Source: an uncultured Aquimarina sp.
GTDB taxonomy: Bacteria > Bacteroidota > Bacteroidia > Flavobacteriales > Flavobacteriaceae
Assembly (NCBI GenBank): GCA_947498765.1
Contig: CANMLG010000005.1
Location: 186,001 to 250,000 of the forward strand
Direction of reading: 5' to 3'
Length of the DNA stretch: 64,000 nt
A model generated the notes under the pieces. That model saw nothing but the letters and a program-made list of their open reading frames with translations, was not told where the DNA came from and did no database searches. The translations under genes and the position numbers were made by a program. Each line of letters begins with the position of its first letter. Within the stretch, counting starts at the first letter, position 1. Shown here piece by piece: positions 45,076 to 54,606 of this stretch.

Positions 45076-45955
45076 TAATTGCATTTTCAAGCATCAAAGG
45101 ATTACTTCCAGGACCAATAGTCAGTAATTTAGAACCCGTTATCGGCACTCCATTAAATGCTCTAATCACTAACTCCCCGTCAGGTTTACGCTCAAAATAG
45201 GTATATGACTCTTCTTTCCCAATTTTAGCACAACCTTTCACTCTAAGAATACTTACTGGAATTAATTTACAGATAGTATAAATACATTTTATATTTGGTA
45301 AATCTGGTAAATCTACTGAAGAAGAAGCCCAATGCGTTTTCAAATGCTCAAACTTTTTGGCTGCATTATTTGTAGGCAACAACAAAGGAAAAAGTGTAAT
45401 ATCAATTTCACTCATTTTAATGATTCTTGCCGTAGGATTTACAATATTAAGCTCCTTAATCACAACATTTTTTCTGATTGATGTAATCCTATCAAGATGT
45501 GTCAAAATTATAAGTGAAGAAACTTGTATTTGATTAGATTCAAGCTCATTGTGCTCTCCCCTTTTTCTCCAATTATTTACATCAACCACGGACACTTGAA
45601 TAGGCGGAAGAAATCTATCGTTTATACCAACCCCAAGAAACTCCATCAACGAGCAGGCGTCCGAAGTACCATTAGCCTCTATAAGAGTAACTCCCTTTTC
45701 CCGTTTAGGAATTCTATTAACAATATTCCTTAGTTCAACAATACCACTACAGCAGATACAACTACCACTTAGCGATTTTATGGATTTTGCATCTAATTTT
45801 CCAACAAATTGTTGTGCATCTAAATTAGCATTTTCATAATCATTTAAAATAACAAAAGGACTCCAATCATTTTCTACAAACTTTTCTATTAAGTATTTTA
45901 ATAAAGTAGTTTTTCCTGCTCCTAAAAAACCCACTATAGTAATAATAACTTCCAT
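45056..45955 (-). CDS. COG0523/CobW-family GTPase, putative zinc metallochaperone
   Basis: 299 residues. Walker A GFLGAGKTTLLK (9-20), the metal-binding CxCC motif SGSCICCSG (C66, C68, C69) in switch I, EANGTSD, and THLDR in place of NKxD. A C-terminal CobW_C-like domain ends with the residues SVCF encoded inside a repeat. COG0523 proteins with CxCC are GTPases that deliver metal, in zinc homeostasis often next to a zinc enzyme. Here it is the third gene of merC-folE-COG0523; the gap to folE is 44 nt. A role in supplying zinc to FolE under shortage is inferred. Confidence 0.85.
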   Translation of the reverse strand: MEVIITIVGFLGAGKTTLLKYLIEKFVENDWSPFVILNDYENANLDAQQFVGKLDAKSIKSLSGSCICCSGIVELRNIVNRIPKREKGVTLIEANGTSDACSLMEFLGVGINDRFLPPIQVSVVDVNNWRKRGEHNELESNQIQVSSLIILTHLDRITSIRKNVVIKELNIVNPTARIIKMSEIDITLFPLLLPTNNAAKKFEHLKTHWASSSVDLPDLPNIKCIYTICKLIPVSILRVKGCAKIGKEESYTYFERKPDGELVIRAFNGVPITGSKLLTIGPGSNPLMLENAIKQSVCF

Positions 45956-45999
45956 TAATTACTTATTAAAAGTATAAAGACACTCCTTATAACATAGTT

Positions 46000-46665
46000 T
46001 TACTGCCTATGATTTAAATCAATCGTATTTAAAAACTCATTTCGATGCTCCCTTTCTTCAAAAAGCCCTCCATATTCTAATGTAGTTGTAAAGCTATTCT
46101 TATCTTTTATACCTCTTGAAGAAACACAAAGATGTTTAGCATTGATCAGTACAATCACACTTTGGGTTCCTAATGCATCTTGAAGGTCCTTTAAGATCTG
46201 TAAACACAATCTTTCTTGCACTTGTGGCCTATGTGCATAATAATCTACTAATCGATTAATTTTAGAAAGCCCAATCACCTTTTTTTCTGGGAAATATGCT
46301 ACATAAGCTTCTCCTATAATAGGTAAAAAATGATGCTCACAAGAAGAATCTATATTAATTTGTTGCTCAATAAGCATCTTTTGATACCCGTATTTATTAT
46401 CAAAAGTTGAAAGCTTAGGCTTATGTTTTGGATTTAGTCCATAAAAAAGCTCTTTGACATACATTTTTGCAAAACGATAAGGAGTCCCCGACAAACTATC
46501 ATCCGTAATATCTAAACCTAATTCTTCCATTATTTTTTGAAAATACTTTTGAATATTCTCAATCTTCTCTTCATCAGTTTTATCAAATGCAGTACTAACC
46601 ATCGGAGTAGCTACTTTAGTACCTAAATGATTATCTCCCAAAAACTCTACACGCTCTTTGTTCAT
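46000..46665 (-). CDS. folE: GTP cyclohydrolase I (zinc-dependent type)
   Basis: 221 residues. Zinc ligands are intact: C109 and H112 in DSSCEHHFLPI and C180 in AKHLCVSSRG. SKINRLVDYYAHRPQVQERL is the core signature. It converts GTP to dihydroneopterin triphosphate, the first step to folate. The start overlaps the merC stop by 4 nt. Being in a metal operon, it may be a second, zinc-limitation copy rather than the housekeeping one; whether another folE exists cannot be seen here. Confidence 0.93.
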   Translation of the reverse strand: MNKERVEFLGDNHLGTKVATPMVSTAFDKTDEEKIENIQKYFQKIMEELGLDITDDSLSGTPYRFAKMYVKELFYGLNPKHKPKLSTFDNKYGYQKMLIEQQINIDSSCEHHFLPIIGEAYVAYFPEKKVIGLSKINRLVDYYAHRPQVQERLCLQILKDLQDALGTQSVIVLINAKHLCVSSRGIKDKNSFTTTLEYGGLFEEREHRNEFLNTIDLNHRQ

Positions 46666-47063
46666 CTTCTTAATAAATTAGTAGTACAACATTCAGTTGT
46701 TTTACATTGACAATATCTTCTACTATAAAAATGTAAAACAATAAGACTTACTGAAGGCAAATAAATTGCTGTTTCAGGTATATTAAACAAGCCCATTTTT
46801 TCATTAACTATAATAAATAATAATACACCCCAACTACTCCAAAGCCCAGTACTAATCCATTTTTTTGTAATTCTAGTTCCAGATTTATATATAGCTAAAG
46901 CTGAAATAATCAGAAACATAAGATCTACATTTGACCACCACGACCCTAAATTTGCAATTTGAGCATTTGTAGCAAAAAGAAATGGAGTTGCTATGCAATG
47001 AATTAAACATAATGTACTTGAAACGATACCAAGGGAATCTGATTTATTAACAGCTAAATCCAT
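46662..47063 (-). CDS. MerC-domain membrane protein
   Basis: 133 residues with about four membrane helices. CLIHCIATPFLF at about 19-30 carries the cysteine pair of the MerC domain. The C-terminus has a cysteine cluster YCQCKTTECCTT (about 117-128), consistent with metal binding. MerC proteins move mercury in mer operons, but isolated relatives in Bacteroidota sit in zinc/Fur-family contexts. First gene of the operon with folE and the COG0523 GTPase; a 23-bp palindrome lies 50 nt upstream of its start. Confidence 0.82.
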   Translation of the reverse strand: MDLAVNKSDSLGIVSSTLCLIHCIATPFLFATNAQIANLGSWWSNVDLMFLIISALAIYKSGTRITKKWISTGLWSSWGVLLFIIVNEKMGLFNIPETAIYLPSVSLIVLHFYSRRYCQCKTTECCTTNLLRR

Positions 47064-47112
47064 ATATTTTTAATTATCTCAATTTAGCCACAATATACAA
47101 TGTGTTTTTTAC

Positions 47113-47135
47113 TTAATGCAACAATGTTGCATTAA
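47113..47135. promoter_or_regulatory. perfect 23-nt palindrome, candidate Zur-type operator
   Basis: TTAATGCAACA (47113-47123), a central A, and TGTTGCATTAA (47125-47135) are exact reverse complements. It lies 50 nt upstream of the merC start codon, where it could cover the -33 region of a minus-strand promoter. The size, symmetry and AT-rich core resemble Fur/Zur operators, and the operon content points to zinc. No regulator gene is in the window. Confidence 0.65.
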
Positions 47136-47240
47136 TTTACATTATATTTTCTGATAATTACTACGGACAGAATAAATATATAATAATCACACTCGTTACA
47201 ACTTAACAGTAATTTCAAAAACATACTATCTCAAATAAAA

Positions 47241-47272
47241 AAATCCGAGTTTCAGTTTTGAAACTCGGATTT
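47241..47272 (-). terminator. strong terminator after the second GH16 gene
   Basis: AAATCCGAGTTTC (47241-47253) and GAAACTCGGATTT (47260-47272) form a perfect 13-bp stem with a 6-nt loop; on the minus strand it is followed by TTTTATTTG. It lies 50 nt past the gene's stop. Confidence 0.9.
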
Positions 47273-47321
47273 TATCTAGCTTAACACAAAGTTAAAGCAT
47301 TTTATTTGGAGAACTTATTTA

Positions 47322-50300
47322 CTAATTTTTAATAAGTTTTACAGTTTGCTTACCTTTTTCAGTGCTTATTACTGTTATAAAATAAACCCCCTTAGCCAAT
47401 CCTTCTACATTTATTGAGTTATCAGTATCAAGATCAACTAAAAATTCTGCTCCAGCCATATTATACACATGAACTTCATTAGCCAAATCTCTATTTAAAC
47501 CTTCAATAAACACAACATCAACAGAAGGGTTCGGATAAACTGACAAACCAATAGATCCTACTACATCAATATTTTTAGCTCCTGATCCACCAGTACTCAA
47601 TGTAATTTTATCTAAATTCCATTGCCATACATTACTCCCTGTTGCAGTAATTCTTATTGTATTGCTTCCTGCAGATAATGCTACTGATCCTCCGTCTAAG
47701 GAACCAAAGCTATCCCATTGTCCATTATTAGGTACATTGGTCGTTGTTGAAGCTGAGCTTCCTACTACATCAAATTCAATTTGAGCATTATCTGAAGGTG
47801 ATGAAATTGAATAATCAATTGCATAGGTCCCTGCAGTTGCTACATTAATAGTATACTCTACATAATCACCAGAATTTACATAATTAATATTTGCACCAGC
47901 ATTATTAACACCTACACCTGGTCCTCCAGCAAAAGCATCATCAAATGTTCCATTAGTACTATCAAAATCTTCTGCCTCAATAACAAGTGTTGCATTTTGA
48001 CCAGTAGTTGGTGCTGCATTACGCTCTACTCGAACTGAGTTTGAAGATAAATCAAACGTACCCTGTAAACCTGAAACATTTTGTCCAGCTGCTAATCCTG
48101 TTAATCCATCTTCATAAGAAATATGCCAAATTAAACACACTCCTACTCCAGCTTCGTCAAAATTAACTACTTCAGGAGTTGGTGGTAAACCTAATATGTT
48201 TAAGTTTTCATCAGTAACAATCCATCCCGAATTAGTTCCTTGGTTTCCAGAAACACTTACACCAGAAACATTATCAGCTATTCCATCAACAATAAATGTA
48301 TATGGTCCTCCTGTTAATGTTCCACCATTAACTACAGGTGGAGTTGTTCCTCCATTTTGTTTAGTTAAAGTTACTTTATCTAAATTCCATTGCCAGTCAT
48401 TAGAACCAGAAGCAGTAAGTCTTACAGTTTGCACTCCTGTACTCAAACTAATAACTGAGCTAGAAGTTAAATTTGTATAAGCTTCCCAATCTCCATTATT
48501 AGGTACATTGTCTGTAGCAAGCGTTACACCATTAATAGCCACTTGAATTTGTGCATTATCTGATGGAGTTGATATTAAATAAGTAATAGCATAGTCTCCT
48601 GCTTCTCCAACATTAATTGTATAATCAGCATAGTCACCACTATTTACATAATTGATACCAATAGTTGTTCTATTTACTCCCAAACCAGAACCACCAGCAC
48701 TTGCGTCATTAAATGTACCGTTTGTAGCTGTAAATGTTTCGGCTTCAATAATAATTTCATCGCCAGATGGAGTACCTGGATCTACAATAACTGCTGCATT
48801 TCTATTAACACGTATACTATTTGACAAATCAAAATCTCCAGATAATCCAGAAATATTAGCCCCAGAAGTTAATCCTACCAATGTACCTTCATAACTTACA
48901 TGATAGATAAAACATGTACCTACTCCAGCTTCGTCAAAATTAACTACTTCAGGAGTTGGCGGTAACCCTAAAACAACACCTTGATCATCCGTTACGATAT
49001 ATTGAGAATTTGCACCTACATTTCCAGAAAGTGATACTCCAGATACGTTATCTGCAACCCCATCTCCTACTGTAAATGTAAAAGGCCCTCCTGTTAATGT
49101 ACCTCCATCAACACTTACTGGAGTAATGATTACTGGACCTCCTGCTCCAACTGTTACTGTTGATGTAGCCGTAAATGATCCATCTTCAGTGGTAGCTGTA
49201 ATAATAGCTGTTCCATCTGCTACCCCTGTAACCACTCCCGAATTTGTAATAATCACTACATCTGTATTACTAGATTGCCATGTAACCGCTCTATCACTAG
49301 CATTTGCTGGTGATACTGTAGCTCTTATTGTTCCGGCTTGTCCACTACCAATTGTTAAAGTTTCAGGAGAAACACTTACTCCTGTAACCGAAACTACTGG
49401 ATCACCATTCCCACCTGTAGATGTTCCTGTTACCGTAACCGTTATTGAATCTGTAAAATCACCTTCTAAACTTGTTGCAGTAATAGTTGTAGTACCTTCA
49501 GCTAAAGCAGAAATTACTCCTAAATTATCAATTTGAGCTACACTTGAATTAGATGTTGCCCACAAAACAGTTTGCACTGTAGCATTAAAAGGTATTATAG
49601 TTGCCGACAAATTAAGTGTTTCTCCTTCTGTAATAGCTACTGTTTCTGGAGAAAAAATACTTATCCCCTGAACATCAACATCTTGATCTATAGGCCCAAT
49701 AGGTGTTCCTGCAACAGTAACTGTTACCGCATCAGAAAATTCACCATCAAAAGTAGTTACTGTAGCACCAATAGTACCTGCCGATAATCCTGTTACTTGT
49801 CCTAATCCGTTAATTTTTGCGATTTCCCTGTTACTAACCGACCAAGTAACGATTTGATTACTTGCATTTGCTGGTGATATTGTATGCGTTAAATCAACTG
49901 TTTCACCTGGACGTATAGTTAAATTAAAAGGTTCTGCTTCTACACCAGTTACCGCTATTATTCCTCCAACAGGAACTGCATCATATACTCTTATCCAATC
50001 AACTAAAAATAAATTTCTGTTATTTGCATCATCTAAATCTTCAGGAGTTGGAAAAATGTTTAATTGAGTTAACCAAGATTGTTGCTCCATATTAATAATG
50101 ATATGCTGAGGCTTACTTAAACCTGTCCCCCCTGTGTGTTCATATTTATCAATAGCATCAAAATCAGTAGTATGCTCAGACAAATTACCTTGTGGATCAA
50201 TAAAACTATGTTCATTTTGTTTTATCGTTCTTACTAATTTTCCATTAATGTAATATTCAGCATGATGTGGATTTTTCCAAAATACCCCAATTGTAAAAAA

Positions 50301-50924
50301 GTCATCCCTCCATGTTAGTCTATCTGCTTCAAAATACCAAGTTCCAAAAACACCTTCTTCATCTCTTGGTTGATAATCAATTAAAGGTGTTCCCCTAATA
50401 AAAGTATGATGGCTTAAGTGAATTCTTCGCTCTAAAAACTCGCGACCAGGTTGTGTGTTTGGATAAGATTCTAACATATCCAATTCTTCTGTTTCATCGG
50501 CACTTATCATCCAAATGTTATTTGCCAACATACAGCCTGCTTGTTTAACTTTTGCCTCCATATACATTGGATAAGATAATGGTTCTTTAGATGATATACA
50601 TCCTGTATATACAATAGGCAATGTTGCATCCCAAGCTGCATGAATATTTAAAAAACCTCCTGTTATCCATGAGTGATCTTTATGATAAGATGTAGCCGAT
50701 GGTCCTGAAAAACCATTAATGTATAATTCATTCCATCTCTTTTCAAATTCAGGGTGTAAAGCCCTGCTATTTGATTCATAATTGAAGCTATCCGAAACCG
50801 GATTCAACTCCCAAGTCATCCCTGATGGTGCATTTGCTGGTATAGGAATACCATTCCAGTCCTGTGCAACAAGACCGATCGAAGTGAAGCACAGTAGTAC
50901 TAACACAAGTTTAAAATGTTTCAT
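47322..50924 (-). CDS. multi-domain GH16 agarase/porphyranase-like enzyme with two CBM6 modules, T9SS substrate
   Basis: 1200 residues. Signal peptide 1-20 (LCFTSIGLVAQ). The GH16 domain (about 25-315) has the catalytic motif ELDMLE (E147, D149, E152) and ends FLVDWIRVYDA. Three Big_2 Ig-like repeats follow (about 324-403, 415-498, 511-592). Then a tandem pair: an unnamed module starting GGTLTGGP (607-710) + CBM6 (726-854), and the same pair again (866-970 + 981-1110). A T9SS type A tail (1127-1200, VYPNPSVDVVFIEG) ends the protein. CBM6 modules bind the non-reducing ends or interior of beta-glycans, so the enzyme is probably surface-released and targets red-algal galactan. The fold is not agarase-specific by eye. 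Confidence 0.88.
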   Translation of the reverse strand: MKHFKLVLVLLCFTSIGLVAQDWNGIPIPANAPSGMTWELNPVSDSFNYESNSRALHPEFEKRWNELYINGFSGPSATSYHKDHSWITGGFLNIHAAWDATLPIVYTGCISSKEPLSYPMYMEAKVKQAGCMLANNIWMISADETEELDMLESYPNTQPGREFLERRIHLSHHTFIRGTPLIDYQPRDEEGVFGTWYFEADRLTWRDDFFTIGVFWKNPHHAEYYINGKLVRTIKQNEHSFIDPQGNLSEHTTDFDAIDKYEHTGGTGLSKPQHIIINMEQQSWLTQLNIFPTPEDLDDANNRNLFLVDWIRVYDAVPVGGIIAVTGVEAEPFNLTIRPGETVDLTHTISPANASNQIVTWSVSNREIAKINGLGQVTGLSAGTIGATVTTFDGEFSDAVTVTVAGTPIGPIDQDVDVQGISIFSPETVAITEGETLNLSATIIPFNATVQTVLWATSNSSVAQIDNLGVISALAEGTTTITATSLEGDFTDSITVTVTGTSTGGNGDPVVSVTGVSVSPETLTIGSGQAGTIRATVSPANASDRAVTWQSSNTDVVIITNSGVVTGVADGTAIITATTEDGSFTATSTVTVGAGGPVIITPVSVDGGTLTGGPFTFTVGDGVADNVSGVSLSGNVGANSQYIVTDDQGVVLGLPPTPEVVNFDEAGVGTCFIYHVSYEGTLVGLTSGANISGLSGDFDLSNSIRVNRNAAVIVDPGTPSGDEIIIEAETFTATNGTFNDASAGGSGLGVNRTTIGINYVNSGDYADYTINVGEAGDYAITYLISTPSDNAQIQVAINGVTLATDNVPNNGDWEAYTNLTSSSVISLSTGVQTVRLTASGSNDWQWNLDKVTLTKQNGGTTPPVVNGGTLTGGPYTFIVDGIADNVSGVSVSGNQGTNSGWIVTDENLNILGLPPTPEVVNFDEAGVGVCLIWHISYEDGLTGLAAGQNVSGLQGTFDLSSNSVRVERNAAPTTGQNATLVIEAEDFDSTNGTFDDAFAGGPGVGVNNAGANINYVNSGDYVEYTINVATAGTYAIDYSISSPSDNAQIEFDVVGSSASTTTNVPNNGQWDSFGSLDGGSVALSAGSNTIRITATGSNVWQWNLDKITLSTGGSGAKNIDVVGSIGLSVYPNPSVDVVFIEGLNRDLANEVHVYNMAGAEFLVDLDTDNSINVEGLAKGVYFITVISTEKGKQTVKLIKN

Positions 50925-51621
50925 AATTTATATTAAGTTAGAGTTTTGGAACACACCATAAAATGCTCCAGAATTAGTTGTTTAATTATATGGTTTTGTT
51001 GTATTTTTTATCTGTTAAACACGTTTAAAATTTTTCTATTTTAATTTTTCATGTTAATAAATATGATTTTTGAGCACTGCTATAATCAACCTATGATTAG
51101 CACAAGTTGTAATTTATAGACTGAGACTCTAACGTAGAAATAGTAAATATGATGTCATTTAAAGAATTTTCATACTTTAATCAAAATTATACGAAAAGCT
51201 TTTAATTAAAAATTCGCATAAAATATATCAAAAAAGAGAAAAAAAATTGTTTCATAGCAATTTTACTACAATCGACGTGGTTTTATTATCGTTTTGTTAA
51301 TTTAAAATTAAAGCTAAAGGTTATCAGATAAAAATATTTGATTCCTTTTTCGTTTAAAAGTCAGCTTGTTGCGATGAAGAACACCTGAAATACGTGTTCT
51401 ATTTAATTTTAGCTTTTTTTAAAAAAGTATTGTTCAATCCATTAAACATATAAAATAAACACTTATTAAAAAGAAATAAATACATGGCTATTATGCAGCC
51501 AGTTATAAAAATTAACTTAGAGATACAAAGTATCAATCGAAAGAAGTTTTTTTACAATTTGATAAAAGGAATAATTAAGTTTAAAATATTTAAAAGAAAC
51601 AACTCTTAATTTCTATAAGAT
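50925..51621. other. 697-nt intergenic region
   Basis: Very AT-rich. It must hold the GH16 promoter. TAATTTTG on the minus strand (CAAAATTA at 51182-51189) matches TAnnTTTG but has no partner -33 element. No credible gene: a 41-codon plus-strand frame at 51484-51609 is noted and rejected. One short palindrome is listed separately. Confidence 0.5.
51015..51028. promoter_or_regulatory. possible operator upstream of the second GH16 gene
   Basis: TTAAACACGTTTAA: two perfect 6-nt arms around AC, about 90 nt upstream of the GH16 start. Unproven; the AT-rich context makes chance matches likely. Confidence 0.25.
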
Positions 51622-51840
51622 TTAGTACTTACCCAGCATATGCACATACAAATTTTCTACTTTGGTACGTGCCCAAGGAGTGCGACGCAAAAACTTAAGA
51701 CTAGATTTTATGGATGGATTATGTGTAAAACAACGTATTGGAATAGTGTTTCCTAGATATTCCCACCCATAATACGCTTCTAACTCGGTTATAATTTGTT
51801 GTAACTTAATACCATGTAATGGATTATTTTTTTGTTCCAT
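51622..51840 (-). CDS. VF530 family (DUF2132) protein
   Basis: 72 residues. [22 protein letters not shown], given in part as [11 protein letters not shown], then [24 protein letters not shown] is the VF530/DUF2132 pattern, a small helical family thought to bind DNA. Its ATG shares one base with the TAA of the upstream thioredoxin-like gene (TAATG), so it is co-translated with it. No known phenotype. Confidence 0.88.
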   Translation of the reverse strand: MEQKNNPLHGIKLQQIITELEAYYGWEYLGNTIPIRCFTHNPSIKSSLKFLRRTPWARTKVENLYVHMLGKY

Positions 51841-52340
51841 TACTTCGTATTAAGTATGGTTTCTATTTCATTAAATGTAAGTTTTCCCAACAATTTTCCT
51901 TCGGGAGAAATTAAAAACTTTGAAGGTATTTCGGTCACACCATACTTACGTGCAATGTTAGACAGTACAACAATTCTACTTTTATCAACAATTTGGTGTT
52001 TCCAATTTAAACCATCCTTTTTACTCGCTTTTTCCCAGGCATTATCAGTGCGTTCTAGAGCTACACTTACTACTTTTAATTCATCTTTGTGTTTATTATA
52101 AAAGTTAACCAATATTGGATTCTGTTTACGACAAGGCGGACACCATGAAGCCCAAAAATCCAATAACACATATTCTCCCTTTAAATCTGATAATTTAAAA
52201 GGAGTTCCATCTATTAATTCTGTTTCAAAATCCGGAGCTTTTTCTCCTCTAGTATAGGCATTAAATTTAGTAATTAGAAATGCTCCGCCTAATACTATAA
52301 TAATCCCCCAAGTAGCATAATTAAATAGTTTCTTAAACAT
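51840..52340 (-). CDS. TlpA/ResA-like thiol-disulfide oxidoreductase
   Basis: 166 residues. An N-terminal membrane anchor (about 10-25, [16 protein letters not shown]), then a thioredoxin fold with the active site [11 protein letters not shown] and [11 protein letters not shown] (cis-proline). The [20 protein letters not shown]-type start seen as [15 protein letters not shown] is typical of AhpC/TSA-related TlpA proteins. It reduces or rearranges disulfides in the periplasm. It is 3 nt downstream of rlmN and one base from the VF530 gene: a three-gene unit. Confidence 0.9.
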   Translation of the reverse strand: MFKKLFNYATWGIIIVLGGAFLITKFNAYTRGEKAPDFETELIDGTPFKLSDLKGEYVLLDFWASWCPPCRKQNPILVNFYNKHKDELKVVSVALERTDNAWEKASKKDGLNWKHQIVDKSRIVVLSNIARKYGVTEIPSKFLISPEGKLLGKLTFNEIETILNTK

Positions 52341-52343
52341 TTT

Positions 52344-53396
52344 TTATGATTTATTTGCTAATTGTCCACAAGCAGCATCAATATCTTTACCTCTACTCCT
52401 GCGCACATTAACCACTATATTTCTTTTTTCTAAAGCCTTTATATAACTATCTACAGCTTCATTAGATGCTTGTTGAAATTCACCATCATCAATAGGGTTA
52501 TATTCGATTAAATTTACTTTACATGGCACATACATACAAAATCGAACTAAGGCATCTATATCCTTTTTCTTATCATTTATACCCTTCCAAACTACATACT
52601 CATAAGTAATACGACTTTGAGTTTTTTCATACCAATATTCCAAAGCTTCTCGTAAATCACTTAACGGAAAATGCTCATTAAAAGGCATTATTTGTGTTCG
52701 CACATCATCTATTGCCGAATGTAAGGACACTGCTAATTGAAACCTTACGGCATCATCTGCCATCTTTTTTATAATTTTAGGCACTCCCGAAGTAGAAACA
52801 GTTATCCGTTTAGGCGACATACCTAAGCCCTCTGGCGAAGTAATCTTATCAATAGCCTTAATTACATTATTATAATTCATTAGAGGCTCACCCATTCCCA
52901 TAAAAACGATATTCGATAATGGATGATTATGGTACAAACGACTCTCATTATCAATAGCAACCACCTGATCATAAATTTCATCAGGGTTTAAATTCCTCAT
53001 TCTTTTTAGTCTCGCTGTGGCACAAAACTTACAATCCAAACTACACCCCACTTGCGATGACACACACGCCGTAGTCCTTGTAGCTGTTGGTATCAACACC
53101 GATTCAACCACTAAACCATCATGCAAGCGAACCGCATTTTTAATAGTACCATCGCTACTACGTTGCATTTGATCCACACGAATATGATTAATCACAAAAT
53201 GAGTTTCCAAAAGTGTCCTCGTAGTTTTAGATAGGTTAGTCATTCCTTCAAAACTATGCGCTCCTTTACCCCACAACCATTCATATACTTGATTTCCTCT
53301 AAAAGCCTTATCTCCTTGACCTACAAAAAAATCTCGTAATTGCTCTTTGGTAAGCGCGCGTATATCTTTCTTTTTACCTGACTTATTTTCTACCAT
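52344..53396 (-). CDS. rlmN: 23S rRNA/tRNA adenine C2-methyltransferase RlmN
   Basis: 350 residues. The radical-SAM cysteines are in VGCSLDCKFCATA (CxxxCxxC), the N-terminal block is FRGNQVYEWLW, and the catalytic cysteine is in the C-terminal AACGQLA. The enzyme methylates A2503 of 23S rRNA and A37 of some tRNAs. Full length. Heads a unit with the TlpA-like and VF530 genes. Confidence 0.96.
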   Translation of the reverse strand: MVENKSGKKKDIRALTKEQLRDFFVGQGDKAFRGNQVYEWLWGKGAHSFEGMTNLSKTTRTLLETHFVINHIRVDQMQRSSDGTIKNAVRLHDGLVVESVLIPTATRTTACVSSQVGCSLDCKFCATARLKRMRNLNPDEIYDQVVAIDNESRLYHNHPLSNIVFMGMGEPLMNYNNVIKAIDKITSPEGLGMSPKRITVSTSGVPKIIKKMADDAVRFQLAVSLHSAIDDVRTQIMPFNEHFPLSDLREALEYWYEKTQSRITYEYVVWKGINDKKKDIDALVRFCMYVPCKVNLIEYNPIDDGEFQQASNEAVDSYIKALEKRNIVVNVRRSRGKDIDAACGQLANKS

Positions 53397-53532
53397 GAAC
53401 TCTACATTTCATCAAGCTACAAAGTTCGCCAATTTATTATAAACAAAGGCCTTGTTTTTTTATGTAAATTACCCCAATCGATTTTTGGACACAAAAGTTC
53501 CTGTTCTTATTCATTAATACCATAAATTTTAA

Positions 53533-54303
53533 ATGAGCTACATCATTACATTGCTAATTTTTGCTATATTATTTGTTGCTATTTTTCGCAAAAAAAAGAA
53601 TAAAAAACCTATAACTCCACCAAAACATTGGCACCAAATATTACTTCAAAAAGTTCATTTTTACACTAAGCTTTCCTCCAGTGAGCAATTGCTTTTTCAA
53701 CAAAAAATGGCAGACTTTTTAAGTTATATAAACATTGAAGGTGTTCAACTTGAACTAGAGGAAAACGATCATATTTTAATAGCTGCAAGTGCTGTAATTC
53801 CAATTTTCAGGTTTGATCACTGGAGGTACCCAAACTTAAACACCGTACTTTTATATCCAGATTATTTTAATGAGGATTTAGATTTTAACGCTTCCGCAGA
53901 AGGTAAAAACATTGCTGGTTTAATAGGTACAGGACGTTTTGAAAATCAAATGATTTTATCAAAAAAGGCCTTATATTATGGTTTTTCTAACAAAACAGAC
54001 AAAGGTAATTCCGCAGTTCATGAATTTGTTCATTTATTAGATAAATTAGATGGAGTCACTGATGGCATCCCCAAACGTTTATTAACACAAGAAAACACGT
54101 TACCTTGGCTTAATCTGATGCATACCAAAATGGAAGCCATAAACAATGATGTATCTGATATTAGAAATTATGGCGGTACTAGTAAAACTGAATTTTTTGC
54201 CGTAGCCTCTGAATATTTTTTTGAACGACCTGATTTACTAAAAAGAAAACACCCTGATTTATACCAAATGTTATCTTCTTGTTTTTGGCCTCAAAAAAAG
54301 TAA
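53533..54303 (+). CDS. MtfA-like zinc-dependent peptidase (M90)
   Basis: 256 residues with an N-terminal membrane segment (about 3-18). The zinc motif HEFVHLLDKLDG and the later FFAVASEYFFERP (third zinc ligand region) match the MtfA/DUF980 family. E. coli MtfA is cytoplasmic and interacts with the repressor Mlc; here a membrane anchor is present and no Mlc is seen, so the role may differ. Monocistronic. Confidence 0.88.
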   Translation: MSYIITLLIFAILFVAIFRKKKNKKPITPPKHWHQILLQKVHFYTKLSSSEQLLFQQKMADFLSYINIEGVQLELEENDHILIAASAVIPIFRFDHWRYPNLNTVLLYPDYFNEDLDFNASAEGKNIAGLIGTGRFENQMILSKKALYYGFSNKTDKGNSAVHEFVHLLDKLDGVTDGIPKRLLTQENTLPWLNLMHTKMEAINNDVSDIRNYGGTSKTEFFAVASEYFFERPDLLKRKHPDLYQMLSSCFWPQKK

Positions 54304-54494
54304 ATTTATAATCCAAGACAAATCCCACAAGAAGTACTTCCGATTAAACTTTTAATTTTAAAAAGGAGCCCTTGATTTTAAACATATATAAGTTTAAATA
54401 CAAAAAAAAGGATACAATTACTTCCTTACAACACAATCTTTTACCTGAAACTAAATCTACATCTCACCAATTAGTATAACAAACATTCAAAAAT

Positions 54495-54506
54495 TAACAA
54501 TTGTTA
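54495..54506. promoter_or_regulatory. 12-nt perfect palindrome upstream of merR
   Basis: TAACAATTGTTA, 75 nt before the candidate -10-type element of the carotenoid operon. It is a possible operator for the MerR-type regulator encoded next. Short enough to arise by chance. Confidence 0.35.
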
Positions 54507-54580
54507 TATAATTACTGTTAAATCTATCACAATTAGATTAACTTTTTTTGATAAAAGTAGGCTTAACTCGTACAAATTGT

Positions 54581-54588
54581 TAGATTTG
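54581..54588 (+). promoter_or_regulatory. TAnnTTTG promoter element of the carotenoid operon
   Basis: TAGATTTG is a perfect match to the Bacteroidota -7 element, 18 nt before the ATG at 54607. A TTTG occurs at 54547-54550, but the 30-nt spacer is too long for the usual 17-23. Confidence 0.5.
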
Positions 54589-54606
54589 TTTAATGTAAAT
54601 GATTAA

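Larger units (their letters stand above)
54304..54606. other. intergenic region with carotenoid-operon promoter signals
   Basis: 303 nt. TTTAAAC/GTTTAAA (54377-54383, 54392-54398) may form a weak hairpin after the MtfA-like gene. The remainder is AT-rich with the palindrome and promoter element listed next. Confidence 0.45.

Noticed and set aside
49126-49536. Long antisense frame inside the second GH16 gene
   Set aside because: Valine/threonine/proline-rich product mirrors the repeat Ig-like modules on the other strand; the GH16 protein is clearly the real gene.
51484-51609. 41-codon plus-strand frame in the GH16 upstream region
   Set aside because: Basic, lysine- and isoleucine-rich composition is what AT-rich non-coding DNA gives; no signal, no promoter and no terminator found.
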